Assembly: GCA_036346395.1 (NCBI GenBank) | Contig: CM070601.1 | Location: forward strand, 20,209,763 to 20,273,762 | Direction: 5' to 3' | Origin: Hsuehochloa calcarea | Lineage: Eukaryota > Streptophyta > Magnoliopsida > Poales > Poaceae | Length of the DNA: 64,000 nt | Position numbers and translations under genes: made by a program | Shown: in pieces, positions 43,970 through 54,750 of the stretch | Layout of the letters: the number at the start of each line of letters is the position of its first letter | Position numbering within the stretch: position 1 is the stretch's first letter | The notes under the pieces: generated by a model | What the model was told of the DNA's origin: nothing | Seen by the model: the letters and a program-made list of their open reading frames with translations, nothing else | The model's database searches: none

Positions 43970-44190
43970 GCATACTTCAAATATGCAAATCGCTGATCCA
44001 CACCTCCACATCGCCCTCATGTTGTTAACTAGCCTCATTGTGTCCTAGGCATTCATTCCCTGGTTATTTAGTTCCTTGATCGCGCTCACACTAGGAACCC
44101 ATGACCCAAAAGTAGTGAATATATTCCTGCAGATAAAAACAAAAAAACTGCACACACCAAGTGATGCAGCAACATGCACAAAATACAATA
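43970..44190 (+). repeat. duplicated block, first copy (gene lost)
   Basis: Nearly the same as 47,116-47,335 (CAAATATGCAAATCGCTGATCCACACCTCC... with few substitutions). The second half of the block is matched by 44,505-44,660 versus 48,640-48,860. In this copy the sequence equivalent to the small gene at 47.44 kb is missing. Confidence 0.85.
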
Positions 44191-44237
44191 GGAGTTGGTA
44201 GACATGGTTGTTATCTAATGCCTGTCTTGAAAGGGAG

Positions 44238-44396
44238 TGTTAAAAATATTAGAGTTGGTAGAGATATTAGAGTTCATATAATAGCTCAAGTCGTGTGCGA
44301 GTCTAAGAGTTCGAATCGGTTGTAATATTTAGTACTATAAATAAAAAAAGTGTGAAAATATCAAAGAACAAACACCATTATTCTCGGAATGCAACA
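44238..44396 (+). mobile_element. possible short solo LTR (TRIM-like)
   Basis: 159 bases from TGTTAAAAATATTAGAG to GGAATGCAACA, with TACTATAAATAAAA inside as a TATA candidate. It lies inside the first copy of the duplicated block and is absent from the second. No target duplication could be matched (GGGAG versus CTATA), so confidence is low. Confidence 0.3.
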
Positions 44397-44797
44397 CTAT
44401 ATCATTGTATTGTGGTAGACGAAAGTTCATCTCTTTTTCTAGAAGGGATAATATCCCACTGTGTATACGTGTATCTTTCAGATGGGGAGAAAAGTGGAAG
44501 TGCAGGTATCTGAATCTTTTGCCACTTTGGCATCCATATCCGTTCCAATATCGTGACGATGCAAATATTCGGTTTATGTGCTCTACTTGGATGGATAAGG
44601 CTTCTTCTGCAGCTGATTGTAGTCGCTGTAAATGTGAGAGTGAAAAAAATATGTGACAGGGCTACTTAATTATCCAGTATCCCCAGCCACAGCTGACTCT
44701 ACTCTTAAAGGTAGACATATTTTAATTTCACGGTAATCATCAGTGAAGAAAAGGTAATGTCATAACGAAACAAAGTAGCTCACACACCACTTGTTAT

Positions 44798-46405
44798 TGT
44801 TGGGTAACGCGGTAAAATTACGATAGTACAAACAAAAAAATAACACGTAATCAAAGAACCACCGTAAGTAATAGATCACGAGATTATCGCTAGATTTGCC
44901 GACTCGCAGCGGAAGTAGAGTCGTTGTAGCGAGTTGATGCAGTCGTAGTCGTACTCACGACGCGTCTCCTCATTCGAGTGGTTGTACTCGTCGTGCGTCT
45001 GCTCCTCCGAGTGGTCGTACTCACCGCGTGACTTCTCCGACTCTGGTGAAAGTCACGAGTTACGGATCGTCCTAGTGCTGATGCTTCACAACAACATCTC
45101 CGAGGTATCCACACGTACGGGGCAGGATCATCACGCGCTGAAGTGTTAGCACCAGCAGCGTGGTTGAGAAGGCATGAATATTAGGATTTCGAGAGTTCTT
45201 TCAAAGATCATCATCTCTCTTTACCTCATGCCACCGTCCCTCTTTATATAGGCATCCATGATGGGTCTCGACCTGAAGGCCCATTAGGAATTCGTGGCCT
45301 ATACGAATTCGGATCACCATCCAAACCAGATCCTTACCCTTTAAGTGTGCGACCCCACAGGTTCATGTGTAATCGGTTATGACTCGGAAACTCTTTTTCG
45401 ACCACTAGTCGTCAGCGGTACTTAGCAGCACATAACGATTCCCAAAGATACATAGAATATATCGGACGAACCTTGATGTAATATGATCTATGATCAGGTC
45501 CTCATCACTTACGATCAGTTCGTATCTCTATACGACCAGATCGTATTAGGTCCCAACCAGTTCGTAACTCCTTACGACCAGGTCCTTACATTCTGTTATT
45601 ACGTTTGACGAATCTACGACCAGCTCGTATCTCCATATGACTAGTCCATAACTGATCGAACTAAGTGACCTACTCATGCATTCTCTCTTTGCCTCACGAT
45701 GTCTGGTTGAACTCCAGGTGAGATTTAGTGTCATTCATGGATTGTTCAATACTTTCTCATCGAGTGTCGGATAACTTCATGTGGTCGACATTTCGACCAC
45801 TAGTGGCATGGTCATGCACTTTCTTTATCCGATCACGACGAGGGGCCCAGAGACATCTCTCCTGTTATGCAAGGAGGGGCAAATCCCATCTCGACCAGTC
45901 ACATCTCTCCGCATGTTTTATAGCATACCCGAATACGAGTAGTGTTTGGCAACCCCTAAGAGTGCTATTACACATATAGGGAACCATGCTGATATCAGGT
46001 CTAAGGATTATACATCACCATTACTTGAGACCAACTAATGACACAAAGATTCATAACAATCTCAATAGTGTTTCAATGATGGGTCATCCAACCTCATGTT
46101 CTCTAACATGTGCTCACATTATTGATTCGATATCCCTATATCCATGACCGGTGAAACCAGGTCATCAATCAATACATGTGCTAGTCATAGAGTCACTGGT
46201 GTTCCGACCAGTGACCTCCGACCAAGGATACATTTAGAATGACATCGTATAAGTTAAAGAGTTCCACCAATAAGTCACATACTTATTGATCTGTAACAAA
46301 TAATTCATTCAAGGAACACGATAACATATTATCAAAAACATAAATATGATAAAATATCATCATCTCTACGATTATCAATAGAATATATTTACAACCGTCG
46401 TAACA
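44798..46405 (-). mobile_element. copia-like LTR, minus orientation
   Basis: Left end TGTTGGGTAACGCGG and right end TCGTAACA. Read inversely this gives TGTTACGA...CGTTACCCAACA, which resembles LTR ends of Angela/BARE-type copia elements as I remember them. A TATATAGG stretch near 45,245 may be a TATA on the minus strand. Several TACGACCAG words repeat at 45,490-45,640. No 5-bp target duplication was found (GTTAT versus AAAGA). Confidence 0.5.
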
Positions 46406-47115
46406 AAAGAGGAGTGAAGCGCATCGCTATGGGCTCATGGCAGGAATGACTTGACGGCCGAACCTGCTTGTAATTAGGAACGGCAGCGATCCGAATGCTT
46501 CTAGCTAGTCATGCGGTCGCCGACAGGCAACGTTTTCCAGCCATGGGGAGGATGATGGGAATGGTTGGCCACTGCACGGTCACCTCGGCAGCTCGAAGCC
46601 ACTCACCTGCACTCCTGCAAGTATTTGTGGTCCGTACCGTGCGGGCTGACGGTCGCACCATCCAATCATCCATATGCTTGCGACGTGAGCACGCTGGGCG
46701 CACCACCATCCAATGTACCAGCGGCCGGGTTGCCCCATCGTGCGAAGAGAACAATAGTCTTGTCTTTTAAGGTCGGCTTCCATCTCACATAACGGCACTA
46801 GAGACAGCCTCTCAAATAAATTATCCCTTGATTTGTCTCTGCAGGAGCACACAAGCTTTTAATTCTTCATGTACATATGAAACATGGTGATCAACACTAG
46901 ACTGCATCTTTGTGGCTATTTGTGTTGTTGTATTTTTAGCCTCAACGCTATGCACGAACTGTTACGGCAAGAAACTATCAATCCAGCAAAGTAAACGGTA
47001 AGTACTGTACTAGTGACATACTCAAATTTAGTGCTTCTATGATATGTGGGTATAATGGGCTGGGAACAAATCACGATGAGCTTGAATCTGTGCTTATCTA
47101 ACTCGTCGCTGGTCT
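46406..47115. other. spacer, no gene seen
   Basis: Short overlapping frames around 46,495-46,850 occur on both strands without domains. Origin unknown. Confidence 0.4.
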
Positions 47116-47335
47116 AAGCATGCTTCAAATATGTCAATCGCTGATCCACACCTCCACATCGGCCTCATGTTGTTAACTACCCTCAGTGTGTCCTAGGCAT
47201 TAATTTCCTGATTATTTAGTTCCTTGATCGCGTTCACACTAGGAACCCCGTGACCCAAAAGTAGTGAATATATTCCTGCAGATAAAAACGAAAAGGCGTG
47301 TAACTGATGCAGCAACATGCACAGAATACAGTAGG
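47116..47335 (+). repeat. duplicated block, second copy (upstream of small gene)
   Basis: Partner of 43,970-44,190. Here it leads directly into a TATA box and the small gene, so it is likely the gene's upstream region. Confidence 0.85.
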
Positions 47336-47342
47336 ACTTCGG

Positions 47343-47350
47343 CTATAAAT
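47343..47350 (+). promoter_or_regulatory. TATA box of the small two-exon gene
   Basis: TATAAATA about 92 bases before the ATG, followed by a C/T-rich initiator-like stretch (CTTCCTACCTCC). The best-formed promoter among the small genes of the window. Confidence 0.65.
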
Positions 47351-47441
47351 ACTTCCTACCTCCTCACCCCTTCCTCGACTGAGCGCTTGGCTTCAAGACT
47401 TCAACACACACACACAGAGTGGTAAGCAAGGAGAGGGCGTG

Positions 47442-47862
47442 ATGGAGTACTACTACGAGTACAACAGCAACAACAGCTTCGCAAAGGAGAAGAGGCCTCT
47501 GCCGAACAGGCACGTCGGGTGCGTGTATGTTTTTCTTTATCTAATCGAAACGTACTGATTCGAAGTAATGGTAGTAACAGTTCAGTTACCAGTGTGTGAT
47601 AGCTTCGATTTGCACTGGTTGATGGCAATAGTTTCCTCTGGTCTCTGCCTCTTCGTTTTTGGGTTTTGGCTATTACAGAGTGAACTGTTCAGGTTTGCTG
47701 TCTTCTCCAATTCACTCCACGAGAGACTCAGAAAGGATCCCTGAGTTTGTTGTTGTTGTGACTGGCGATCTCCGTCCCGGCAAGTCGCGTGTACGGTCGA
47801 ACTGGGAGAGCAGGCCTCCGGAACCCCCGTCTTTGAAGGCTGTCACGAGCGAGGACGAATAA
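47442..47862 (+). CDS. candidate small two-exon grass gene (about 86 aa)
   Basis: ATG at 47,442, preceded by a clean TATA. Proposed exon 1 is 47,442-47,518 (25 codons plus 2 bases; donor CGG|GTGCGT), and exon 2 is 47,679-47,862 (acceptor TTACAG|A), joining in frame. The N-terminus is Tyr/Asn-rich, then KEKRPLPNRHV. The second exon contains EFVVVVTGDLRPGKSRVRSN and a Pro/Glu-rich end (SEDE, stop). The KRPLPNR stretch recalls the proline-(K/R)RGQ core of the genes at 921 and 54,511, so it may be a distant or altered relative. That is inference. No domain recognised; alternative splicing choices exist (a second acceptor 13 bases downstream). Confidence 0.45.
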
Positions 47863-48970
47863 GGTTTTTGGGAAGCGTTCGCGGGACTGCTCGCTGCGCT
47901 GTCTTCATCTGATTGCTGCTTCGGATCCTCTGCTTCATTTGCGCGACTACTATTACGATGTCCACTACGCTATGGCGAACGACGATCTCACCAACACTTC
48001 TTCTGCTGTTACGTCTACTGGATTCTGGGTATATCAATCTCTTACTTGTTGTTTGTTTATCTTTATTATCTATTGTTATCTTGAACACTGAGATAGGAAT
48101 ACTACTTTCTGTTTTTCTGAAAATTAATATGACTATGGTGTTCATGTCTGTTTGCTTTATGAAAAAGTCTAGAGTATTATCTATAATTCATCTAGTATAT
48201 TTCTGGATTAAAGTACTTCGAAAAATACTTATATTTTCATCGGTGTGCGGGACAAAGTGATGTTACTATCTGTTTTCCCCCAGAATTTCTCATTTACCCC
48301 CTTTTGTCCGCAGTTTTTATTTTGAGGACTTTAGCAGGATGGCTTCTCGGTACTAAGTACTTGTTTGCCCCACTCGTATGCTATTATGTATTTCAGAAAG
48401 GAAGTTTCATATAATGCATAAACTTTGAGCATGCATGACATGTGTGCTTGATTATTTATTAGCTCATCTTTCACTTATCTTTGTTCATCTGTTGGAAGAC
48501 ATAAAAATCCCAACTGCATGTGTGCTTCATTATTTAGCTCATCTTTCAATTATCTTTGTTCATCTGTTGGCAGAGATAAAAATCCCAACTCTGCAAATCG
48601 GCAAATGCATCTTTTCAGCCGGAAAAAAGTTCTGAATTCTGAGAATTTTGCCACACTGGCATCCATATCCATTTCATATTGCGAAGGCGCAAATATTCGA
48701 CAGTTACGCGAGTTCGCCTTTGGTGCATGATCGGACAATGAAGCGGCCTGTGTCCACCTATGGAATCAAATGGGATAGGGTTCTTTTTCTACAGCTGATT
48801 GGACAAAGTTGGAGTGAATGTCGATATGTCGTGACTGGACTAGTGAAAACTGAAAGCAGCTACCACGGTAGTTCAGTACACAGGATGGTAAAAAAAACAT
48901 TCTCCTTTTCTCTTCACCTTTGCCCTTTACCTGCATTCAAACGCATTTACGAAAATATCGCAGTACACTA
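47863..48970 (+). other. downstream region of the small gene, with a probable 3' intron
   Basis: Non-coding. TTCTGG|GTATATCAATC at 48,029 could be a donor, and 48,640-48,860 matches the first duplicated block (44,505-44,660). GTTCATCTGTTG with ATAAAAATCCCAACT is repeated at 48,483-48,520 and 48,558-48,593. Confidence 0.5.
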
Positions 48971-49172
48971 GGGGTGGGCGTGGTTCAGACCGGCCCAATA
49001 AATCACCGAACCGATCTGGAAAAATCAGCAACATGGTCAATTATGCAATGCAAAAGACAATAGGAGCAAGAGGTTTACAATCTGTTTGCTCCGTTGGATT
49101 AAGTGGATCGACTCTAACCGTTGGATCGCTCCCATCCCCATAGTTAATTGATCCATCCATCCATCGACAACC

Positions 49173-49610
49173 ATGCCGATGCCTGCACGTACCATGTGGG
49201 TGAACGGCCCCATCATCGTCGACGCTAGCCCGACGGGCCTCCACCTCTGTTAGTTGGGGCGTGCTTGCGCTCCCGCGGCATGCCCTCCGTCGTGCTGGAC
49301 CACGTCGATTGCATCGCGTCGCTGTAGTAGCACTGCACCTACGACCGCCTCTGCCTCCACCTCCCCATACGCTTCTGCGAGCTCCCAGACATGCCCTTTT
49401 CCGACGCCTACCCCAAGTATCCCACTAAGCACAAGTTCGCCGCCTACCTCGAGGCCTGCACCACCCGCTTACACCTCCGCCCCGACTTCGGCCAGGCCAT
49501 CGTCTCCACGCGCTTCGACCACGCTGTAGGCCTATGGAGGGTGCGTGCAGCCGCCACTGTCGCCGAAGAGCAGGTCACGTAGTACACCGGCCGGTGGCTA
49601 TTGGCGGGCA
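49173..49610 (+). pseudogene. YUCCA-like flavin monooxygenase pseudogene (5' part)
   Basis: The frame from ATG 49,173 reads MWVNGPIIVDASPTGL. This corresponds to the FAD-binding start of YUCCA enzymes (normally GxGxxG), but two of the glycines are replaced (VDASPTGL). After a stop at 49,251 and a shift, the reading resumes with RGMPSVVLDHVDCIASL, two adjacent stops (TAG TAG), then TYDRLCLHLPIRFCELPDMP, YPKYPTKHKFAAYLEACT and LWRVRAAA (49,300-49,560), then a stop and YTGRWL. These segments follow the YUCCA order (RxDCIASLW, YDRLKLHLPKxFCELP, YPxYPT). YUCCA proteins convert indole-3-pyruvate to auxin. Only the first third is present, no intron is seen, and the rest of the gene is missing. Clearly dead. 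Confidence 0.8.
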
Positions 49611-50002
49611 CGTGGAATATCATGGGAATAAAGTCCCACCGGCCAGTGTGATGCCCTCTGCCCCTCGCGTACGGTTGTGCATGTGCTCGCTACCGCGGGA
49701 CGTACGCAGAATTGCGGCATCGGACAGACGGTTTAGACCAAAGCTGCCGACAATTGCACGACCGCGCGACCATCTCTTTTGGATTTGTTCAGCTGGTGCA
49801 CTATTAATTGCGCCATTTGGTGAGTACGTCCGACAGTGACGCGGCTAGTGATGTCGTCCTGGACTCCTGGTGATGGTGTCATAGCCACATTCGAACTACT
49901 TCAGAAACTTATCACGACCTAGCGGACATACAAAAATTCGCTCTCAAGGCGGCAATTGGCCTGCTTCTTCCAGTATGAGATATCGCTAGCTGAACACATA
50001 AT
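49611..50002. other. spacer, no gene seen
   Basis: Sequence after the YUCCA similarity fades. No domains. Confidence 0.4.
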
Positions 50003-50106
50003 AGATGCCCGCTTCATGCTTATCCACAGCTCGACGGACCCAGCATTCGCGACAAAGAAAGCAAAAGCGCAGCATCAGCGTGATACGATGCTTGAAATCC
50101 ATTCAC
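50003..50106 (+). repeat. small-gene locus copy B, upstream piece
   Basis: GCTTATCCACAGCTCGACGG and what follows match copy A from about 349. The match breaks at GAAATCCATTCAC because of the insertion at 50,107, and resumes at 51,017 (ATCACTGGCAAAGATTAG). Confidence 0.85.
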
Positions 50107-51016
50107 CGGTCTGAAAATTGAAGAAGTATTTTTTGAGTTTTTATATTTTTGTCAGATAAGATAACATTTTGTACTTGAGTATTGATACTTTTTTTCCCAC
50201 TTAATTCACTACTAATTGAGAACCGCCTTTCACTGGTAATTTATGAATCCCGAGTGAATAAGTTGCTTAAAGTTCTGTCAGTAAACCTTCATATTCTGTT
50301 ATATTGTTCGTAGCAGGAAAGTTAAACTGGACGTACTTGAAATCGCCGATCTTATGAAAATATATATAAATAGAGGAAAATTATGTGTATCTCCTGAAAG
50401 AGAATGTGGTCGCTCTTTATTACTATGAACTGACTATTTATAAGGAATATCTACGATCATGCAAATGACTAATCCTAATTACACTCAGTATGATGTTGGC
50501 TATGCTCTTGTCTTCTTTGCCTCCCAGAGTCTTATTGTCCGTCTCGTTTTTTTTTTCCTCTCATCCTTCCATGCTCTATCTTTGAATCGCTTCTCGAAGA
50601 AGTGCCAGTTGTTTCTGCAGAAGATGTCTTTGCGAAGCGTTGCGTCTGGTCGGAGGAAGGTGACAGTTGCTTAAAGTATCAACCGCTATGCGGTTAAATG
50701 TCGGTGAGATATTCAACCATTAGTCAGTGTCTTATGATTATGTAACATCGTGTGGTATGGAGTATACAACACGTGTTCCTTTCATCACATGGTAAAAGAT
50801 ATACCTGGATTTGGATCCATATATCAACTCATAGCTTTACGAGCAATTAACTGGTCGGGGACTAGGTACGAGACCTTGTCCGACCAGGGTATTTATTATG
50901 TAACCTCTGGAATCCTTACGACCAGTGAGGTCATTAACTTTAGGGGTTACGACCACGAAGGTGTATGATCATTTCTTATGTATTAAAGTAATACATAGAG
51001 GTTTTAATCATCGTCA
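50107..51016 (-). mobile_element. chimeric Tat LTR / RNase H insertion (minus)
   Basis: On the minus strand this insertion starts with an LTR (TGACGATGATTAAAACC at 51,016, running to about 50,338, GATCGGCGATTT). It passes directly into a fragment of the archaeal-type RNase H (50,337-50,107, matching plus-strand 21,470-21,700). It interrupts the duplicated host sequence exactly, with TTCAC before (50,102-50,106) and ATCAC after (51,017-51,021), a 5-bp target-duplication-like pair with one mismatch. The RNase H piece is too broken to code. Confidence 0.8.
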
Positions 51017-51271
51017 ATCACTGGCAAAGATTAGCCATCCATCCAAGCCAGCCAACAAGTTAGCACTAAAACTAATGGAAAACAGTACTAGACGGATGTA
51101 CATAGCGAGAGAAAAATCGGACGATTCTCAGCCACACACTCTCATCCATTTTCCACCACATGCTCTCTCACATGCTACCTTATCACTGAGCCACATCCCC
51201 AAACGTTGCAACAACTCATTCCTCTCCTCTCTCCACTCTCATCCGCTCCATCCAGAGCTCATATTTCATAC
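51017..51271 (+). other. small-gene locus copy B fragment and unassigned sequence
   Basis: 51,017-51,090 continues the copy-A similarity (CAAAGATTAG, CATCCATCCAAG, GAGTTAGCAC-like words). 51,100-51,271 has no match and precedes the potassium-channel fragment with a C/T-rich, promoter-like stretch. Confidence 0.5.
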
Positions 51272-51595
51272 CCCTCTCCCCTCTCCAAATTGGAGAAGAA
51301 GATCCTTCGCGCTCGGCCGGCGGCCGCCTCGCCTTTGCGCCCCGGCCTCCTCCATCGCCACACATCTGTCGACATGTAGGCCGCGCTGGGGACGAGGGAC
51401 ATCTTCGGCGTGGGTGAGCCTTGAATGATGAGATCACAAAGCTTCACGTTCTAGACAAGGACGCTGAGCCAGCTGCTGAGGCTAAAGCAGGCCACGCTCA
51501 AGGAGGCCATGTAGAGCAAGCCCGAGGATAGCGTTGTCATCGTTAAGAACTTCCTAAAGGTGACGCATGGTTCAGACTTCACACTTGGGCATTGG
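51272..51595 (+). pseudogene. Shaker-type K+ channel gene fragment, first copy
   Basis: A GC-rich leader is followed by codons for a segment around DIFG, then SQSFTF, PSQLLRLKQATLKEAM, a stop, and SKPEDSVVIVKNFLK (51,385-51,560). In plant AKT/KAT channels I know a similar stretch just after the cyclic-nucleotide-binding-like domain. Two TAG stops replace Gln or Arg codons. The same 324 bases recur at 53,168-53,490, with this copy carrying extra changes near the DIFG segment. Only this short piece is present. Confidence 0.5.
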
Positions 51596-51599
51596 TAAG

Positions 51600-53165
51600 T
51601 CAAGTTCGGGAGCCACCATTCCAGGACTCCACCAGATCTAGTGATTCTTCTCTCGTGGTAATTGACATTCTCGCACTCCACTAAGAAGGCCTCAAAGTTT
51701 TGCGCCGAAGAAAGAAAATTGCGTCGTAAGAACTTGCTTTCAACATCATCGAGGAGGTACAAGAAATCGATTCCTATTCAGAAATACCTTCGATCACCAA
51801 GATCAAGAAGCCCCTCAAGAGGTGATTCACCACTTCGAGTGGAATACGAGGAGTATTCTCCTCAGAACCGAGGCCTACTACGTAATGTGTCCAGCGCACG
51901 GGCATTTTCGCCGACCTTCGAGCGCTCACACCTCATTTTCGACCAAAGGAACATGGAGAAATTTGATGGATCTCGTCCGAAAGCAAAGCAGGAGGAGGAG
52001 AGCATGTAATGGCGAATTACCTTCCGATCCTCAAGGATCCGCCGATCGTGGTTATTAAACCAACCACTCGAGTCGACTCTACTTGGCAACACACCTCGCG
52101 GATCTTCTACGCGAATTCCAAGGCACATACAACGCTTCGAAAAGAAGACGACTTGCACCGGATAAACAGTATCAACAACGACTTTGCGCAATTCATCAAA
52201 CGCTTTAGTCGTTCAGTAACTCAATTCGAAATTTCCGATTCCTCCGTGATCGAGCTTTTAAGCGGAGGACATTATTGCTCAATCCTCCAACATCAAGCGT
52301 TTAACTCTTCGAGATGGCCGACGATATGCAAATCGCTCGAGGCGCCGAGTGGAATAACACTATCGATCGAGAAACATATACCTCGAGAGCCGTGAAGTTG
52401 GTAAAGATAAAAAGCAAAAGTCCAAGAAGAAAATAAAAATCAAAAACCACAAGCCCCTAACCTCCAAGTCGACTGAACAAAGGTATCGAGGGAACGACAA
52501 ACTAAGGTGGTGTCCTTTTCATAAAAGGAAGGACATGACCTCAGAATCGCCGAAGTTTTAAAGAAAGCTCAAGACTACTACAACGGCAAAGCACCACTCC
52601 CTACTCTCGGTGTAGGACATACATCAATAAATTATCAAGTGGCTCTGTTACCATCTCTTTTGAGAAGGATGACCGTCTGACACTACGAGTCGATCAGTCG
52701 ATATCCGATTGGGAGTGAACCCACCATCAACAACCGTCGGGTCAATCGAGTGTTGGTTGATGGTGGCGGTTCTTTGAACATATTATTTACTAATGCCCGG
52801 ACGAGATGCAAGTACCGGGACAAAGGTAAGGCCTGATGGAATTGTACCGGTCTTCGCCAAACCTATTGGCCAAGTTTCTTCCTTTAACATTTGGCTCACC
52901 AAGTAATTTCGGGACAGATAAAGTCTCTTTGATGGTCGATTTCGATCCGCATATAATGCCATACTGGACAATTAACTTTGGCAAAATTCTTAATGGCTAC
53001 TCATTACGTATCAATGTCTTAAGATGCCAGTCTTTCGCAGACAAAAGATGGCCGTTGACGGTCGATCCTCGAGATGGTTGGTCAAATACCAACTCGAGAT
53101 GAAAGTCACCCGACTAGCAAGTCGGGGTTTAAAGCCGCACTAAAGCCGAACGATCAAGTCAAGAG
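51600..53165 (+). pseudogene. gypsy (Tat-type) gag-protease fragment
   Basis: Between the two K+ channel copies. It contains gag sequence (51,780-52,280, NNDFAQFIKRFSRS), a charged nucleocapsid stretch, and the protease start near 52,750 (LVDGGGSLNILF), ending at AAGTCAAGAGGTTC. The same sequence recurs at 61,900-63,300. No LTRs are attached. Confidence 0.8.
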
Positions 53166-53167
53166 GT

Positions 53168-53490
53168 TCACCTCTCCTCTCCAAATTGGAGAAGAAGATC
53201 CTTCGCGCTCGGCCGGCGGCCGCCTCGCCTTTGCGCCCCGGCCTCCTCCATCGCCACACATCTGTCGACATGTAGGCCGCGCTGGGGACGAGGGACATCT
53301 TCGGCGAGGTGAGCGCGCTGAATGACAGATCACAAAGCTTCACGTTCTAGACAAGGACGCCGAGCCAGCTGCTGAGGCTAAAGCAGGCCACGCTCAAGGA
53401 GGCCATGTAGAGCAAGCCCGAGGATAGCGTTGTCATCGTTAAGAACTTCCTAAAGGTGACGCATGGTTCAGACTTCACACTTGGGCATTT
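53168..53490 (+). pseudogene. Shaker-type K+ channel gene fragment, second copy
   Basis: Direct repeat of 51,272-51,595. This copy keeps the cleaner reading DIFGEVSALNDRSQSFTF before the first stop, and continues past GGGCATT into unrelated sequence, while the first copy continues into gypsy gag. Confidence 0.5.
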
Positions 53491-54105
53491 TTGTTGCATC
53501 CTATGTAAGCTGGAGCTGCAGTTGATTGTTGCTTCTTTGCGATATGTTGTGTACATTGGGTCCTGATGCTTTGCTTTGATTCTGGATGTTCACGGCGCCG
53601 TCGACCCCGCCCCCTTGAGCCCATTCGTCCACCTCCAAACTCCGTCTCGACCACCCCCGTGGCCCCGTCCCTCCACCTCGCGGCGTCGACGACCATGGCC
53701 GTCTCGGCCATCCCCGAGCCCGAGCACCACCTCGCGGCGCCGACGAGCCCCTCAGGTGCCTCCCGTGCCCCTCTTGATGCCGTCGTTGAGGGTGACGGTA
53801 GTGGTTTTTGCAAGTTTTGTATATGCCCTAAAAATATTACATGTTGCAGTTATATAATTTTTTTTATTGCAACAGGTAATTTGAGATGTTGGGTACTGTA
53901 TTTTTTAGTGTTGCGGTAACATATTACTGATAATTTGATATATTTTTTTATAGAAATTTTTTGAATGTTGTAGGATGAATTTTGTTTTATGTAGCGCTTG
54001 AATCTTCTTGTTGTTGTTGTGGTGGTAATATTTTTTTATTATACTTTTTGCAGTGAGATGTTATAATCAAGATGTTGCGTACAATAATATACCTGCTAGC
54101 GCTAG
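53491..54105. other. unassigned region, no gene seen
   Basis: A Pro/Ser/Arg-rich frame at 53,576-53,857 is simple sequence. T-rich sequence follows to 54,100. Confidence 0.4.
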
Positions 54106-54414
54106 TTGAACCCTAAACTAATACATGGAAAGTACACCGCGGGCCCATGGACCGACCACCTTGACTATCCATCCAATGTAGCCAGCGAGTTAGCACTTAA
54201 CACTAATACGTGGAAAGTACTGAGAAGACGCCGATTCAGTGACACGGGGCCCAGAAAGTATCCTGCCCCACTTGTCACTGAAGCGTGTTTTCTCCTACGA
54301 GCGGGAACCCGTCTCCTGGGTGGTGGGACCCCCACGCGCGCTTTGGGACCCACAATCTGTTGCCCTTTTCGCACCTGCTAAGCTCTGCTCACGCAGTCGC
54401 CGCCTATTTATGCG

Positions 54415-54420
54415 CTGCAG
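54415..54420 (+). promoter_or_regulatory. TATA-like box of copy B gene
   Basis: TATTTA at the position of TATTTAA in copy A, 96 bases before the ATG. Confidence 0.45.
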
Positions 54421-54510
54421 TGCCGCCTCGTCGGACAAAGAATCCACGCACCTCTCCCTCTCCTGTCACCACCAAGTAGTCCAGTAGACACCGCCGGAAT
54501 CGCCTCGCCG

Positions 54511-54750
54511 ATGGCCACCAAGAGCTGCCAGGCTCAAGCTCCGGCCATGTCCGCGGCGGCAGGGCGCGTGACCAGCGGCGGCAGGGCGCCGACGGGGAGC
54601 CTGCCACCGCCGCGGAGGGGCCAGATCAAGGAGAAGATCATCAAGGACGTCGTCGACGCGGTCGCCTACATAGCCGCGGGACTCGTCCGCGCCTACAAGA
54701 ACGGCGCCGGAGGCGGCCTTCCCGTCGCTGACGAAGCCGACGAGAAGTGA
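54511..54750 (+). CDS. small basic grass protein, copy B (79 aa)
   Basis: Paralogue of the gene at 921. The ATG at 54,511 is the first in frame here, since the upstream one is ATC. The core PRRGQIKEKIIKDVVDAV is identical to copy A; the Pro run is two residues shorter, one residue is added in the Gly/Ala region, and about ten substitutions occur, mostly outside the core (for example Asn to Lys in RAYKNG). The conserved frame with length-preserving indels and a near-invariant core suggests purifying selection on the helical middle. Same expected promoter as copy A. Function unknown. Confidence 0.65.
   Translation: MATKSCQAQAPAMSAAAGRVTSGGRAPTGSLPPPRRGQIKEKIIKDVVDAVAYIAAGLVRAYKNGAGGGLPVADEADEK

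Noticed and set aside
48435..48730. Two short plus-strand frames with LLAHLS and FVHLL repeats
   Set aside because: Product of a short direct repeat in non-coding sequence (GTTCATCTGTTG units); no start context or domain.
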